Shown here: piece after piece, positions 34,967-45,990 of the stretch
Position numbering within the stretch: position 1 is the stretch's first letter
How the letters are laid out: the number at the start of each line of letters is the position of its first letter
From: Xylaria sp. FL1777
Lineage: Eukaryota; Ascomycota; Sordariomycetes; Xylariales; Xylariaceae
Reading direction: 5' to 3'
Length of the DNA stretch: 64,000 nucleotides
NCBI GenBank assembly: GCA_022578965.1
Contig: MU400534.1
Location: 1-64,000, forward strand
Position numbers and translations under genes: made by a program
The notes under the pieces: model-generated
Seen by the model: the letters and a program-made list of their open reading frames with translations, nothing else
Database searches by the model: none
What the model was told of the DNA's origin: nothing

Positions 34967-36141
34967 TCGATGACAAAGTTCCTTAAAACAGTGCCTGATA
35001 AAATAATGTAGGCTACACAGCCTATTTCAGTCCCTAACTAAAAGGAGTAAATGGCATGAACTAGTTATTACGAGCCACCTACAATGAAATACCTGGACAA
35101 GCAATTAAGGAAACTGTGGTTTCGCCATTCTGATAACCGCCCAGTGACAGATGATTCCGTGGTCAGCAATTCACGCAGCCTCTGTTGTTGTCTATGTAGC
35201 TTCGCAGGTATGCAGAAACCCTTTTTTTTTCTTGAAACATCTTGAAGCATATGGCGATATTTATACTAGAGATGCTTTTCTTTAGTTAATAACGGTTCTC
35301 CGCCTCATGTCCAGATTTATCCGGCGGATTGTTTTAGAAAATGCGCCGCCTATCATAATCAATAAATACGCTCTTGTTTCACGGCATTGGCAGAGACTCG
35401 ACGGAATTGTTCAAGACTTCCCAATAACAGCAAATTTTAAGTTGTATTATGTATTCCATAGCCACGCCATTGATTATGAAAGCCCCATGCAGAGGTGCAA
35501 ATCTACTTCTAACTACTCAGTGTCTCGTCCTGCCTATTTTGTTAGAACTCGGCAGCGGCCGAAATTAGCTACACACACACACCTATGACATGAAACGCCT
35601 ACTTCCTCGATCACCAACCAAGCTGTCTGTCATCTGAAATAAAGCGTAAACAATCTCCTGCAGATCGAAGTTCGTCGCGCTCCAGTAGCTCTATCATCTC
35701 AAGTTTCCCGTCGTGCCGCTGTTCCGGATGTCGTGACGGCATGACGGATCTGCGACGAGCAGCGCTTCGTTTTGGCACCGGCGCCCAGTCGGCTCTAGTT
35801 TCATCATGCCACATCATATAATATAGCCAGGCCGCGCGCGAAGATCGTCACCAAAACCTGCTCTCGCGAATAGTTGGTTCGCGACATTGCTGAGACGGCT
35901 TGATTAATGAGCGTTGGGTAGGTAGATAGATATAAAGGCGTTGGGCCATCCGGCCGCCCACTTGCCAGCGCCTTTTCAAGCACAGTCAACTCTCGACCTG
36001 CTCATCCACTCGCTCGGCCAGTCCGATCTTTCGCTTCACGCTCTTTATTTTAATTCTAGTGTAACGACCCGGCGTCGTCTTTCGCTTCGGACTTGTCCCA
36101 TCTATACACTCTTTGGAGTCTCTCATTTTATAATCGTCACA
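34967..36141. other. intergenic with a possible F-box remnant
   Basis: Around 35,307-35,420 (+) the frame FIRRIVLENAPPIIINKYALVSRHWQR resembles the N-terminal F-box of fungal F-box proteins, but it soon loses coding character and no repeat domain follows. The leader of the BAS2-like gene occupies the last few hundred bases and is rich in CT. Confidence 0.35.
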
Positions 36142-36585
36142 ATGGTCCGCGTCAGCATCCTCGCTACTTTTACATGTAAGCAATACTCTCGGCTCCGCAC
36201 TTCTCCCCTATCATGTCTCTGTTCCGAACACTCAACTACACTCTTGATTTCCCGTCAAAAAAATGTTCAAAAAGCTAACCTACGCAACTCTGAAGTCGCC
36301 CTCGCTGCATTTGCACTGAGCCCTAACAACGCCGGCGCCCGCGATGTCGGTAACGGACAGGGAGCGCAGTTCACTACGGGCGGATGTGTCAGCGATGCGG
36401 ACTGCCAGTCGGCGTGTTGCGCGGGCGGTGCTACGGCTGCCGATGGCAGCGGCGGCGAAGTGGGCATCTGCAGTGCCGAGGCCGCGTCATTCCAGAACGG
36501 AAAGACGGGCTGCGGCTTCGTCGACCCTAACGCGGATGCTACGATCGCTGCTGCGGAGGCTCAAGTCGAGAAGCAAGGTTTCTAA
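36142..36585 (+). CDS. small cysteine-rich secreted protein, BAS2-like
   Basis: Two exons, 36142-36175 and 36296-36585, give 107 residues across a 120-bp intron (GTAAGC, GCTAAC, CTGAAG). The ATG lies in CACAATGG. The signal peptide is MVRVSILATFTFALAAFA. The mature part has ARDVGNGQGAQFTTGGCVSD, then ADCQSACCAG, GEVGICS and KTGCGFVDPN; this order of VGNGxGxQF-TGxC, DCxSxCC, GICS and GCGF is that of biotrophy-associated secreted protein 2 first named in the rice blast fungus. The family is also widespread in non-pathogens, so it does not show that this organism infects plants. Expected to be exported and disulfide-bonded; molecular function unknown. It is a stand-alone gene. Confidence 0.85.
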   Translation: MVRVSILATFTCKQYSRLRTSPLSCLCSEHSTTLLISRQKNVQKANLRNSEVALAAFALSPNNAGARDVGNGQGAQFTTGGCVSDADCQSACCAGGATAADGSGGEVGICSAEAASFQNGKTGCGFVDPNADATIAAAEAQVEKQGF

Positions 36586-39182
36586 GGGCCCTGATGGTAT
36601 CGGCGTAGAAGGGATTTATACATGGGAACTGAGATATAAGGGGCTGTGAGTGAGCAGTGGATAGGAAGATTGAGAAGGATGATACGTAACATTGAGCACA
36701 ACTCCTTGCTACCTACATACATAGTAATTAAACCTCGAGGTTGTGTGATCTTGCTATTGTCTTGTAGGTGTAGATGAGCGCAGGCCCAGCACAGAAAACC
36801 TAATCTTCATCCAAGTTTCTACGACTAATTCTCCATTAGACAACCTATAACTTCGAAAAGGCAGCTCACGTTGGTAATCTATTTCGCGATTCCTCCCAGT
36901 GTAACTTATCCCTCCTTCTAAAGCAACACATGGGAAATATAATTCTGCTCAGTAGTTATTATCAACTGTATTCATTATAACTAAAGATGGCCAGATGATT
37001 TGTTACGGCATCTATAGAGTGTAATATATATCGAACAAGACAGTCGCTGTCTCGAGACACACGCACCCTTCTAGAGACTTGCAGCAACGGGATGGCATGA
37101 CTTGGCAACAGTCTAATAGATTCGGATAACAGCGTCTCTCGTGGAACCCAAAATTCAACTTGTCGAGGTTTCCTTATAGAACCCAGCACATGAATGAACC
37201 GTATCATCCCATCCCCACGGCCGATAGAGTTGAGATGACAACACATTCATCCCAACTCCTCTCCTTCCCGGAAAGGTGAATCGGTCGATATATCAAACTT
37301 TCCTCTTCACAATGAGATCGACCACAAACTCGGAATCATGCTGTGACATGCCACGAGTGACACAGAATCCCATCTCTCATTATGCTCTTCAACCCCGCAC
37401 CTATACACGTGTATATATCATGTATGCGCGAACTCTCTCAACAAGGGGACCTCGCTTTGTCAAAACTTTCTTCTGTGGACACACCATTCTGCAGGTATTC
37501 TGCATAGGGCCAGGAGATCAGGGACAGAATGGCTCTCTGTATCCAGAGATGAACGCGTCCATATGAAAGCCAGCACCAAAACACCCCCAACTCTTCATCC
37601 AGGTAGCACACATCACTACTAGATTCCTTATGATAGACGTCCTATTCACGACGACAGAAAGCTAGTTCCAAAACCCCCGCCAAAGCACCAGTACGCCGAA
37701 GGTTTCCTGTCACAGACGCCTTTTCAAGTTCAATTTTCTCCCCCGCCTCCCACGCCTTTCCTATACCTGTCTGCCACGCAATGTATGCAGCCAACACGCC
37801 AAATAGGGTGTCAGTCAATGTTATCCCACATATTCAGGGCTCAGCATGCCGCGACACAGATAATCTAGCCGTACCTTACATAAACAGCCTGGGTTGCCCC
37901 GGTCTAGACCAAGCAAGCGCTCCCCCTCAAACCATATTCTTGCATCTGGGTTTTCTTCTGAGTTGAAACCCGGTCCATTACCGAACTGGATGACGACGAA
38001 TGGTAACCACGTATAATTTACTTGAGCCAGGCAAGTAGGCGTACAATTAATTCGAAGCTTGGCTTGGCTTGCACTGTGTGGTGGAATGCGGACGATATCT
38101 ATCGCGTAAGCCGGTTGAGCAAACGTAAATATTAACACCTGGATAAATTCCATTTGGTTTCTGCCTCTATCCCTACAGCTAAAGGGGAAGAAGAACGTGC
38201 CGGAAGGATTCCACGTGGCCGTGAGTTCCAAAAGAAGGGGTTCCCGTCAAACCCACGTGTATAGAGACCCGAATCTACAACTCACTGCTCGTGTAGAAAG
38301 ACACGGGGATAGTGCCCATAGTACTACTCGCAATGCTTCCAATGTCAATTACTTCTACCATATCAAAGTCCACCTCGCTACAATATGTAGGACGAAACTC
38401 AAGTGCTCTCTAATTCTACGTACGGGATGAAAGGAGTCTCAGGACGTAAGCGCATAAGACTTACACAGCACACCCAAGGTATGTCAGTTTCTATAGTCTT
38501 TGTCTAGGAATAGACTCGGCGATAAAGCTCTCATCACTGTATTGCTAGGAGCTATGCAGAGGGCCAATCATGATGTATTTTGTAAGTAATAGACATATGA
38601 TAAGTTAGGAGGGGAGGTTTGGATGCTGGGTCAATGCCGTGGACCTGGGTAAAATCAGTTTCATGACGATAAGTCAGTGTCTTTATTTCAGGCATCTCGC
38701 GGCTAGATACGTGCTGATGTCGTCCCTAATTAGAAGGTCCTATCCGGAATCACTCTCCGCCATGCCACAGACAACGTACACATTAATTTGGCGGGCTTGC
38801 CGTCCTGCCCATTGTCCTTTTGTCACTTTCCAACTCGCTCAGCAAGTACACGTATGCTCAAACGCAATGAAAATGGAAAGCAATAAAGTTAAAACTGCAG
38901 CGAGGGTATTTGTTGCAATATGTAGTAATTCAAGCGCGATAATGAAACGAATGATGTCAAATAAACGACCGTGTGTGGTGCTGGCTGAATGCCGTTTCTT
39001 TTCCTTTTATTTCCTCAACCAACCCTTATTCCTCCGCCAAACCAAACCGGATAGTGAACGACATAAACTCCATGACAATGCAAGATGTCTGATAGAACCA
39101 GCGGTAGCCGGTGTATAGATCAGCACTGGGTATTAGAAACTAGCAAGCCCCCTTCCCTATCCTCTAATCCGATGCTGCAGTT
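36586..39182. other. intergenic, mostly empty
   Basis: About 2.6 kb with only short frames. The best candidate inside it is annotated separately (37,821-38,153, minus). No RNA gene, transposon or conserved domain was recognised in the rest. Confidence 0.45.
37821..38153 (-). CDS. hypothetical small secreted protein (doubtful)
   Basis: The ATG at 38,153 opens 110 codons beginning MEFIQVLIFTFAQPAYA, which would make an acceptable signal peptide. A mature part with a Cys pair (NCTPTCLAQ) and three more cysteines near the end follows. There is no recognised family. The 3' part contains GTAAGGTACGG, so the last 20 residues might be intron. It could equally be a chance frame in an otherwise empty region. 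Confidence 0.28.
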   Translation of the reverse strand: MEFIQVLIFTFAQPAYAIDIVRIPPHSASQAKLRINCTPTCLAQVNYTWLPFVVIQFGNGPGFNSEENPDARIWFEGERLLGLDRGNPGCLCKVRLDYLCRGMLSPEYVG

Positions 39183-40211
39183 TTATTGATCAGGATTGGC
39201 AATAAAAAGCCGACCAGAAGTAAGGGTCATCGTCCTCTCATCGACACTGCCTCTCCTCTTCAAGTCTTCGGGATTTTTCACGCTCTTTTCTCTTGTGAGG
39301 GCCGCATTCAATAGGCTATTGCTTGCAAGCTTGGAAGCGTTAGAGCTAGCTAGTTCAGGCAAAGCATCTGCTCTCTCGGCGCTGCTGCCACTATGCGTGC
39401 TTGGAGCACGCTCGATTCGGTCCTCGCCTGGCTTGTATTCAGGATCGTCGACCATGCTGCCTCGCTCAGGGGTATCGGTTGGACTCCAACGCTTACCACC
39501 CTGTCCAATGCTTCCTGAGGTACGATAGGCAATACCGCGACGGCCACTTGCTGTACTACTACGCCCGCTGCTTCCCGTCCTGCGGTGGTGTAGCTTACGC
39601 GCTGAGATATCATCGTCCTCGCTATCTTCACCTTCTACCTCGGTGGCGCTTAGGCGTAGTGGAACACCGCCGACACCGATATAGTTGTTTTCTGGAGTGT
39701 ACCCAACAACGCCCGGCTTGCCGTGGTATCGGAATTTGGTCACAACCTTTCCGGCACCACTGATGCCTGTCGAGGTCCGGGCTTGCGTCGTGCGGCCTAT
39801 GACCTCTTGGGCAGCTCTCTGTTTAGCAGCGCGTTGCTGAGCAACTATGCGCGGATCTTCGGTTTGTGCTCGATCACACCAGACGGTAGCCTTCTGTTTA
39901 CGGAGCAGAGCAACGTAACTCCCTTGCTGGTTTTCAATTGACCTCGAAGACGTACTACGACGGAGGTCGGCGGTAGGCGAAGTTCGAAAGGCAGCGGGTG
40001 GTGGGTTGCTTGAAGTCGTGCTGAAGGTATTTACCGAAGGTGAACGGCGAGCGTGGCCCATCGAGGGCTGGGGCTGTTGTAAATGGGTGGGCATCGGAGG
40101 ATATTGTGCTGGGAATGTGTTGGACGAGGTCGTCCTCGATCTTGAGTGGGAGTAGACCTGCGGCGCCGGTTCCAGGGGCCGCCTCGCGGTGCCATAGTCC
40201 GGGTCATACAT
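39183..40211 (-). CDS. conserved fungal low-complexity basic protein, function unknown
   Basis: Single exon, 342 residues from the first ATG at 40,211 (MYDPDYGTARRPLEPAP). The protein is largely disordered: Ser/Thr/Pro/Arg-rich ends around one compact block, SYVALLRKQKATVWCDRAQT, then EDPRIVAQQRAAKQRAAQEV, then GAGKVVTKFRYHGKPGVVGYTP and NNYIGVGGVPLRLSATEVEGEDSEDD. Such a core with a Trp-Cys pair and a basic helix looks conserved among ascomycetes, but I cannot name a domain or role. Multiple SP/TP and RRxS sites suggest phosphorylation. The upstream 700 bp (40,212-40,900) look like a long leader with GGA and GTG repeats. Confidence 0.7.
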   Translation of the reverse strand: MYDPDYGTARRPLEPAPQVYSHSRSRTTSSNTFPAQYPPMPTHLQQPQPSMGHARRSPSVNTFSTTSSNPPPAAFRTSPTADLRRSTSSRSIENQQGSYVALLRKQKATVWCDRAQTEDPRIVAQQRAAKQRAAQEVIGRTTQARTSTGISGAGKVVTKFRYHGKPGVVGYTPENNYIGVGGVPLRLSATEVEGEDSEDDDISARKLHHRRTGSSGRSSTASGRRGIAYRTSGSIGQGGKRWSPTDTPERGSMVDDPEYKPGEDRIERAPSTHSGSSAERADALPELASSNASKLASNSLLNAALTREKSVKNPEDLKRRGSVDERTMTLTSGRLFIANPDQ

Positions 40212-43200
40212 GACTAAACGAGTCAAGGGTTCTTTGACCCTCGCTCAAAATGACGGAAAGGCGCGCGTATTTGTAGTTAAACGACTATGGGGTGGGAGGC
40301 CTCTTTCTTGGACGGATGGTCCGGGGCGGTTCGACTCAGATATCGGTTTGCTCGATATGGTGACCCTTTGAGTGCAGAGGAGCGAGTTCGGCTAGAAAAA
40401 TAACAGTAAGGACCAATGATCTCTGAGGTGTCTATTGGAGTCGGAAAGGTTAGAGCATGCCTAAGGTTTGGCTATTCCAAACTAGCCCAATCATGAAAGG
40501 GAACAAGACGACGAGTCGACAATGAGTAGTTGGGGAAAAGGAAGCGAGGAAGGAGGAGGAGGAGGAGGAGGAAGGATTTTCGAAAAGAAAACACCAGCCT
40601 CTGTTAGCCTGCCGTGTTACCAATAACGACGCACCAAACGAAGGTCGCATGCGGCATTCGTGGACTGGGTAGAAATGCAGGCTGTGCGAACGAAGGTGTG
40701 TGAGGCCTGATGTGACCTGGAATGGGGATTGCGTATGCTAGTTTCTTTTGGGGGGTGGAAGCGTGGAAGCGTACCTTATCGAGTGCCTCCGTCCTCTGTA
40801 GTGTAAGTGGTTGAAGGTGGTGGTAGGTGGTGGGTGGTAGGTGGTAGTTATGTTGGGCGTTCCCGAAGCAGGCTGGCTGTTGATTCAAGTTGTTGCTGTT
40901 GTGTACCGACTTGGGAGATATGTAAGCGGATGTGTGGATGTGGCTGTTGGCTTGCAATGTTGTGTTGTCTTAAAGGAAGACGGACGTGAACAAATGACAA
41001 CGACGGCAAAGGTATGGGATCCCGGTACCTCAGGTATACATATATGAATGGACAGGCCAACGCTTAGAGTGTAGGTATGGATTATGTAGGTAGATAAGTC
41101 AAAGAGGTAGGCCACGCAGGTGATGAAATGGTCCGATAATGTAGCTACTTTAGTGCTAGTGGGGGGGAAACAGCCAAGAATTGGAGTTCGTTCAACCGTC
41201 CAGTGAGATTGTCGAGGCACCACAACCATAGAAGGGAGCTTACCTAGCGCTAGCAGAGAACTTCCTAGCGGTTAAGGCACGGGTAGCGTCTTTGTACCAT
41301 AGCCTATAGGTACCTTGTAATGGTGCCTACCTTGTAATTGTCGATGGTTGATGAGATCACATCCAGATCATTTGCCAAAAGTCCCTCTACATCGGTCAAC
41401 AAAGACCAAGTCAGCCATAGTTGTGTATTGACAACAAAATGGAAGAGGGGAATAAAAAGGAGTAAAAGGACTTCACATCAACATTTTAAGCGTTGCGTAA
41501 ACAAACCATTGGCCCGCTAACAACCAATCGCGCGACGTGACGCAGACTTGAACAGTGCCGGATGCCGCTTTTCTCTGTTCTGCGTTCGGTTTCGCCGGCA
41601 GCCCTCTAGTCCATTCGCCTTGGTCTGCCGAGATTTAATTGGAGACCAGAAAACTGAGGCCGGGACCGCTTCGGCCGACTTCGCTTGTTAGTTCAGGTAC
41701 TTGCTAAACTGTTATCGGTTGCCTCCGGCTACCTGTATATACTGTGCTGGGGCAGTGCGAGGGGCGGGAAAAATTACTACGAGGAGCCAAAGAAAAGCGT
41801 GTAAGATATAGAGTAGGTAAATGGACTCGTCAGAGCGTCGTTTTTTTGGTGGAGTTCGTCGAAGCATGGGTGATCCTCCCAGCTGAAAAGAAGACTACCT
41901 CTAGGCTCTGAACCGCCGAGGAACTGCCCGTCAGCTCAGCCAACCAACTAGTCACGCCGTCGTCTCTACAACGTAGCCATTGATGATGGCTGCGGCTAGG
42001 TGTCGATTGGGAACCTACTAGGTTGTCGTCTGTACCGTATACACTAAACATAGATATTCTGCATTCACCGGGTTTAAGGAGCCTTAAATTGTCTTGATCA
42101 GGATTGTCACACCGCAAGCAATACGGCTTATCAACCTGAGACGGCTCTGATGCGCTTGCAGTGTAATCGGGATCACATAGTAAGGTATTTGGAAAAGATG
42201 GTATATGTCTTTCTACACTAGCCCCTCAAGTAAAGCCTGGGGAACCTGGGTCTGCACGACAATACTCGGAGCCACGCTGCCGGAAATCGACCGCACGGTT
42301 TCCCCTAGGAAAAATTGTCTTTAAAAGTAAGGCACTCAAAAAGCAGTCCTAAAGTCTATACGCAGTAATTTTCGTCACCTCTTGGAGTAGGTATCCACCA
42401 CATCAGAGTTTCTCCCGATAAGGGAAGTGAGAGCTAGGAGGTAGGAAGACGGAGGATTGTATCAATTGAGGGGCAATTCAAGCCGCCCGGAAGAAGATCC
42501 TTCAGGTGTCGGTCGACTCTACGCTACCAGGGTCGTCCTTACTCAATTCAGGGCCCAGGAAAACGAGTTACGAACTTGATATTACGTTCTGTTCGGTTTT
42601 GTTCTAGGGGGGGACGGTATTCAATATGTACGTACAATGTACGGAATTGGACATACCGGGATGGTATTTTGAGAAAGAAGGTTGAAAACCAGTACCGGTA
42701 GTCTAGTATAGGTAGAAACGAGTGCTCAGCTTGACAGGGGAGTTCTGGGTCCCGCGAAGCAATACCGGTATGCAGCATGGCCCAGTTAGTGTAACGATGC
42801 TTTGAAAAGGTAGTGCGACCTGGAGTCTATTGTGCTTCCATGCAGATGGTCAGACTATCCGGTCAGGTAAAAATTTTATGACCGGATTCCATCATTTGGT
42901 CAAACACAAACAAAGTGGCATATGTTCATTATACTACTATCTTCTCCAATCAGACGTCGGTACACTCGGTTCTACCACCACCCAAACAAACGGCCCTAGG
43001 TCTTGATGAAACGTTGTGATGCTCGAGTTCAAAACAAATTGTAAATGTTGAAGTTTCAAATGACAGTTTCCCCGAGTACTACCCGAGTACATCCTTCGTT
43101 CAGGATGTTCCCAGCTCAGAATCATGATGATTAGTGACATTACCTAAGAAATGTACCTGAGAATGATGTGCAGAAATGACAGATGCCAAGTCTCCGTCTT

Positions 43201-45990
43201 CAAACACCAGATGGGCGAAGAATAGGTGACGACGATAGGTCAGCCTGGGCTCTGACGAATAGTGTGAGGTGAGGCCATATGCAATGCTACTCGACCAAGA
43301 TTGAAGATGCTTGTCTCGTCTGTCTACTGTGTATTCCTTCAAAAGCATGTCTTGTAACGTAACAGGTCGACTGTAGAGTCTCCATCTAGCACGACTCCAA
43401 AACCTTGGAACTGTAGAGTTCGGCTTTACTGAGCGTAGTCTACACGTCATTTTCCCTATATCTTGTCATTTATCAGCTAGGCCTGCCTTGGATTGGATAT
43501 CTATATCGAGCTGGCGGTATAACTCCCGCACCTTGACTATTGTGTCCTTGTCCGTTGGTGAAATACTGTAGAGCAGACACCTTTCTCACTAATACCTCTA
43601 GGTAGGTAGTAGGAAGGTAGGTAGTCGACTTATACACAATATACATGAAGACAATTAGGTAAGTATCTTGAAGTTGATGTTACCCTACCTAATAGGCTAT
43701 TAGCCATAACTTGATTACATACGACACACTGGCCCTGTGTTAATCGCCCAGGCCTGTGGCAGACTGAGGGTGGGGTGCATTTGGCCAGGACGCCTTCGCC
43801 GGTTTGGTCCTGGTCGGCTCTCTTCTAGGTACGCTACTGTAGCCTAACCTGCAGCCAACGGCGAAAGGTAGGTTCGACAAGCCCACGATGCGGCCTACCT
43901 ACCTCCTGTACGGTAGGTGCAAGGCGGTCAAGCACGCATGTCTATTGATGCAGTGCATGCTCAAGTGCAAGTACAGCGCCCAGTTAGGCAAGGCGACTTG
44001 CGCCGTCTCCCGGGGAGTTCCATCTACACCCCGCCCGATCTGTATAAGTACTTAGCTACCTTGTAGGTAGGTAGGTAGGTATCTAGAGCTACCTACTGCA
44101 GGTATGGATAGCCTATCTAAGAATCGACTAAAGAAGCACTCTGCTCAGGTCGTTCAGACACAATAACCCCGTCGTAAAGATAGGGAATTTCAGATTAACA
44201 TGACTGGATAAATAAACACTCTTGTCTTGAGCACCTGCTTAGGTTCCATGTAAGAAGAGGTAACCTACCATCACATCACGTACCTAGAGCACGTGGATAC
44301 AAGTCGGTATGTATCTTATCTCAGCTCAGCTCTCATGATGCTCGCCGGACATGCCCGCCCCTCCACACGCCGTACCGTACATACGTATACGCGGATCGGA
44401 TACTTATAGTAGGTATACCAGGTACATACATAGGTACGTAGGTAGGGTAGGATGGAACCCCTCCCTTCCCCCACACATACTGTCTCTCTACGGCTCGGCC
44501 TATGATTGCTACAGATGGCATCTCATGCCGTACGAGGTATCACTACACCTGCATTCGGGGAAGCGGCTGAAAACGGCTCACACATCTCCGGCTCTTATCA
44601 ACAGATGCAACCACGGTAGGGGGAAGCACAGACAAATCTGCGGGGCATGCAAGTTCTTTACGTGGAATAGTAGTTCTAGGCTGGTCGAGTACCGCTATTG
44701 TGTAATACCTATACTATGAGATATATCATCTCGATCTACCCCAACTTATTCTAATACGGTACCGTGGTAAGAGCCTCTTAGCATGGATAGGTAGAGTTCA
44801 GAGGACAACTTTTGGCGACCTCCGGACCTCATATGCTCAAACTAATCTTCCAGATGTCAATTCAATCAGCAGGAGAGTGAATATCATTTTCCCACAGGGG
44901 CTAGAGTTCCCCAGATTAAGCTTACCCTCGGATGGCGTCATGACAGCCCAACCAAGACGTCAGCAGAAGCAGAGTGTCTACCAATAGCAAATTCGCATAC
45001 CTACAGTACCTACCTGGGATCTGAACATCGCGTCGAGAGCGAGTAGATTTATTTCCCGAGAGCTTAAATTGACGAGACGCAAGCAAGTGGCAGGCCTGCC
45101 AAGAAAACGTGGTTCGACATCCCAAAAAAAAAAAAAAAAAAGGCTCTAAAGGCTGGCTAGAGTTATAGTCAGTTTCCAAATTCACAACCAAGATTAAGTA
45201 TCTAAGAGCATGTACTCGATAACGGCCTTACTTCCCTGTTCATAGAGGGAGCCGGCGCGGCAAAGAATGCCTCCGAATGCTAAAAAGTCGCCAGTCTAGT
45301 GAAGAAAGCGAAGAGAAATCCCGATCAAGCACTCAACATCTCGATCACAATTATCACCAGTCTCCACTCGAATTCTTGATTTTACGTTCCCTTATAATTG
45401 TCTATCTAGAATTTTCCCACTCTGTGCCCCGCAGCCACGGCAGACACGGCAAAGATCTTTACGGTGAGGTCGTGAGCTCCCCTGCGGTACACGAGAAACC
45501 AGGAGAAAACCCCCCGCAGGCTAAATCTCTCAGTCGCTATCTCAAAGCACCGAACCGCGGGACTATGCTTAAGCGAGACCGAGGACGGAATAGTGTCCAA
45601 ACAACATCGTGGCCGAGAAGCTGGCATCAAAATGACGACATATAGTAGGTTAGCAGCTAAGTATATACCGGTACCTAGTAGCATGTCCCACTATCCCCGT
45701 ACTCATGTACCAGCGTAACATTCAGACTGCAAAACATCCCAAAATTCTGTCGGATATATCACTATACAAAGCAACTCGCGTCGCTTTTCCTGCCTATAGG
45801 CTCCCACTTACCCAGTCCTGCCATAATACACAATGATTACTAGGCCCCTATCTTTTGCCCAGTGAACATGTCCCTCCGATGAAGCAGAGAAATCACCTCA
45901 AAAACAACAACTCCTGTAGATGCTCAGAGACGCCGTGAAATGCAATCCGTAGTTATTCCCCAATAGCGAGCAGGGGGAGTGCCCATCCTC
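40212..45990. other. 5.8-kb gene-free region rich in GGTAGGTA runs
   Basis: No convincing gene was found. GGAGGAGGA microsatellite occurs at about 40,552-40,572, GGTGGTGG at about 40,814-40,846, and GGTAGGTA/TACCTACC runs at 43,600-43,625, 43,890-43,920, 44,062-44,100 and 44,400-44,450. A run of 20 A lies at 45,123-45,142. Open frames here (for example 43,100-43,450 minus and 45,277-45,645 plus) lack domains and plausible codon patterns. Long non-coding transcripts cannot be excluded. Confidence 0.5.
44062..44080. repeat. (GGTA)n microsatellite
   Basis: TGTAGGTAGGTAGGTAGGT in tandem, the longest of a family of GGTA tetranucleotide runs scattered through intergenic DNA in this window (also near 31,651, 43,600, 44,430, 49,810 and 50,260). 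Confidence 0.7.

Noticed and set aside
35307..35588. F-box-like start on the plus strand
   Set aside because: Only about 30 residues resemble an F-box; no continuation, so kept as a remark in the intergenic entry and not as a gene.
40325..40345. GGTTCGACTC as possible tRNA T loop
   Set aside because: Flanking five bases do not pair and no anticodon arm is present.
40604..41229. Overlapping minus and plus frames with poly-His/Tyr or Gly/Val text
   Set aside because: Produced by GGT/GTG simple repeats in the leader of the 39,183-40,211 gene.
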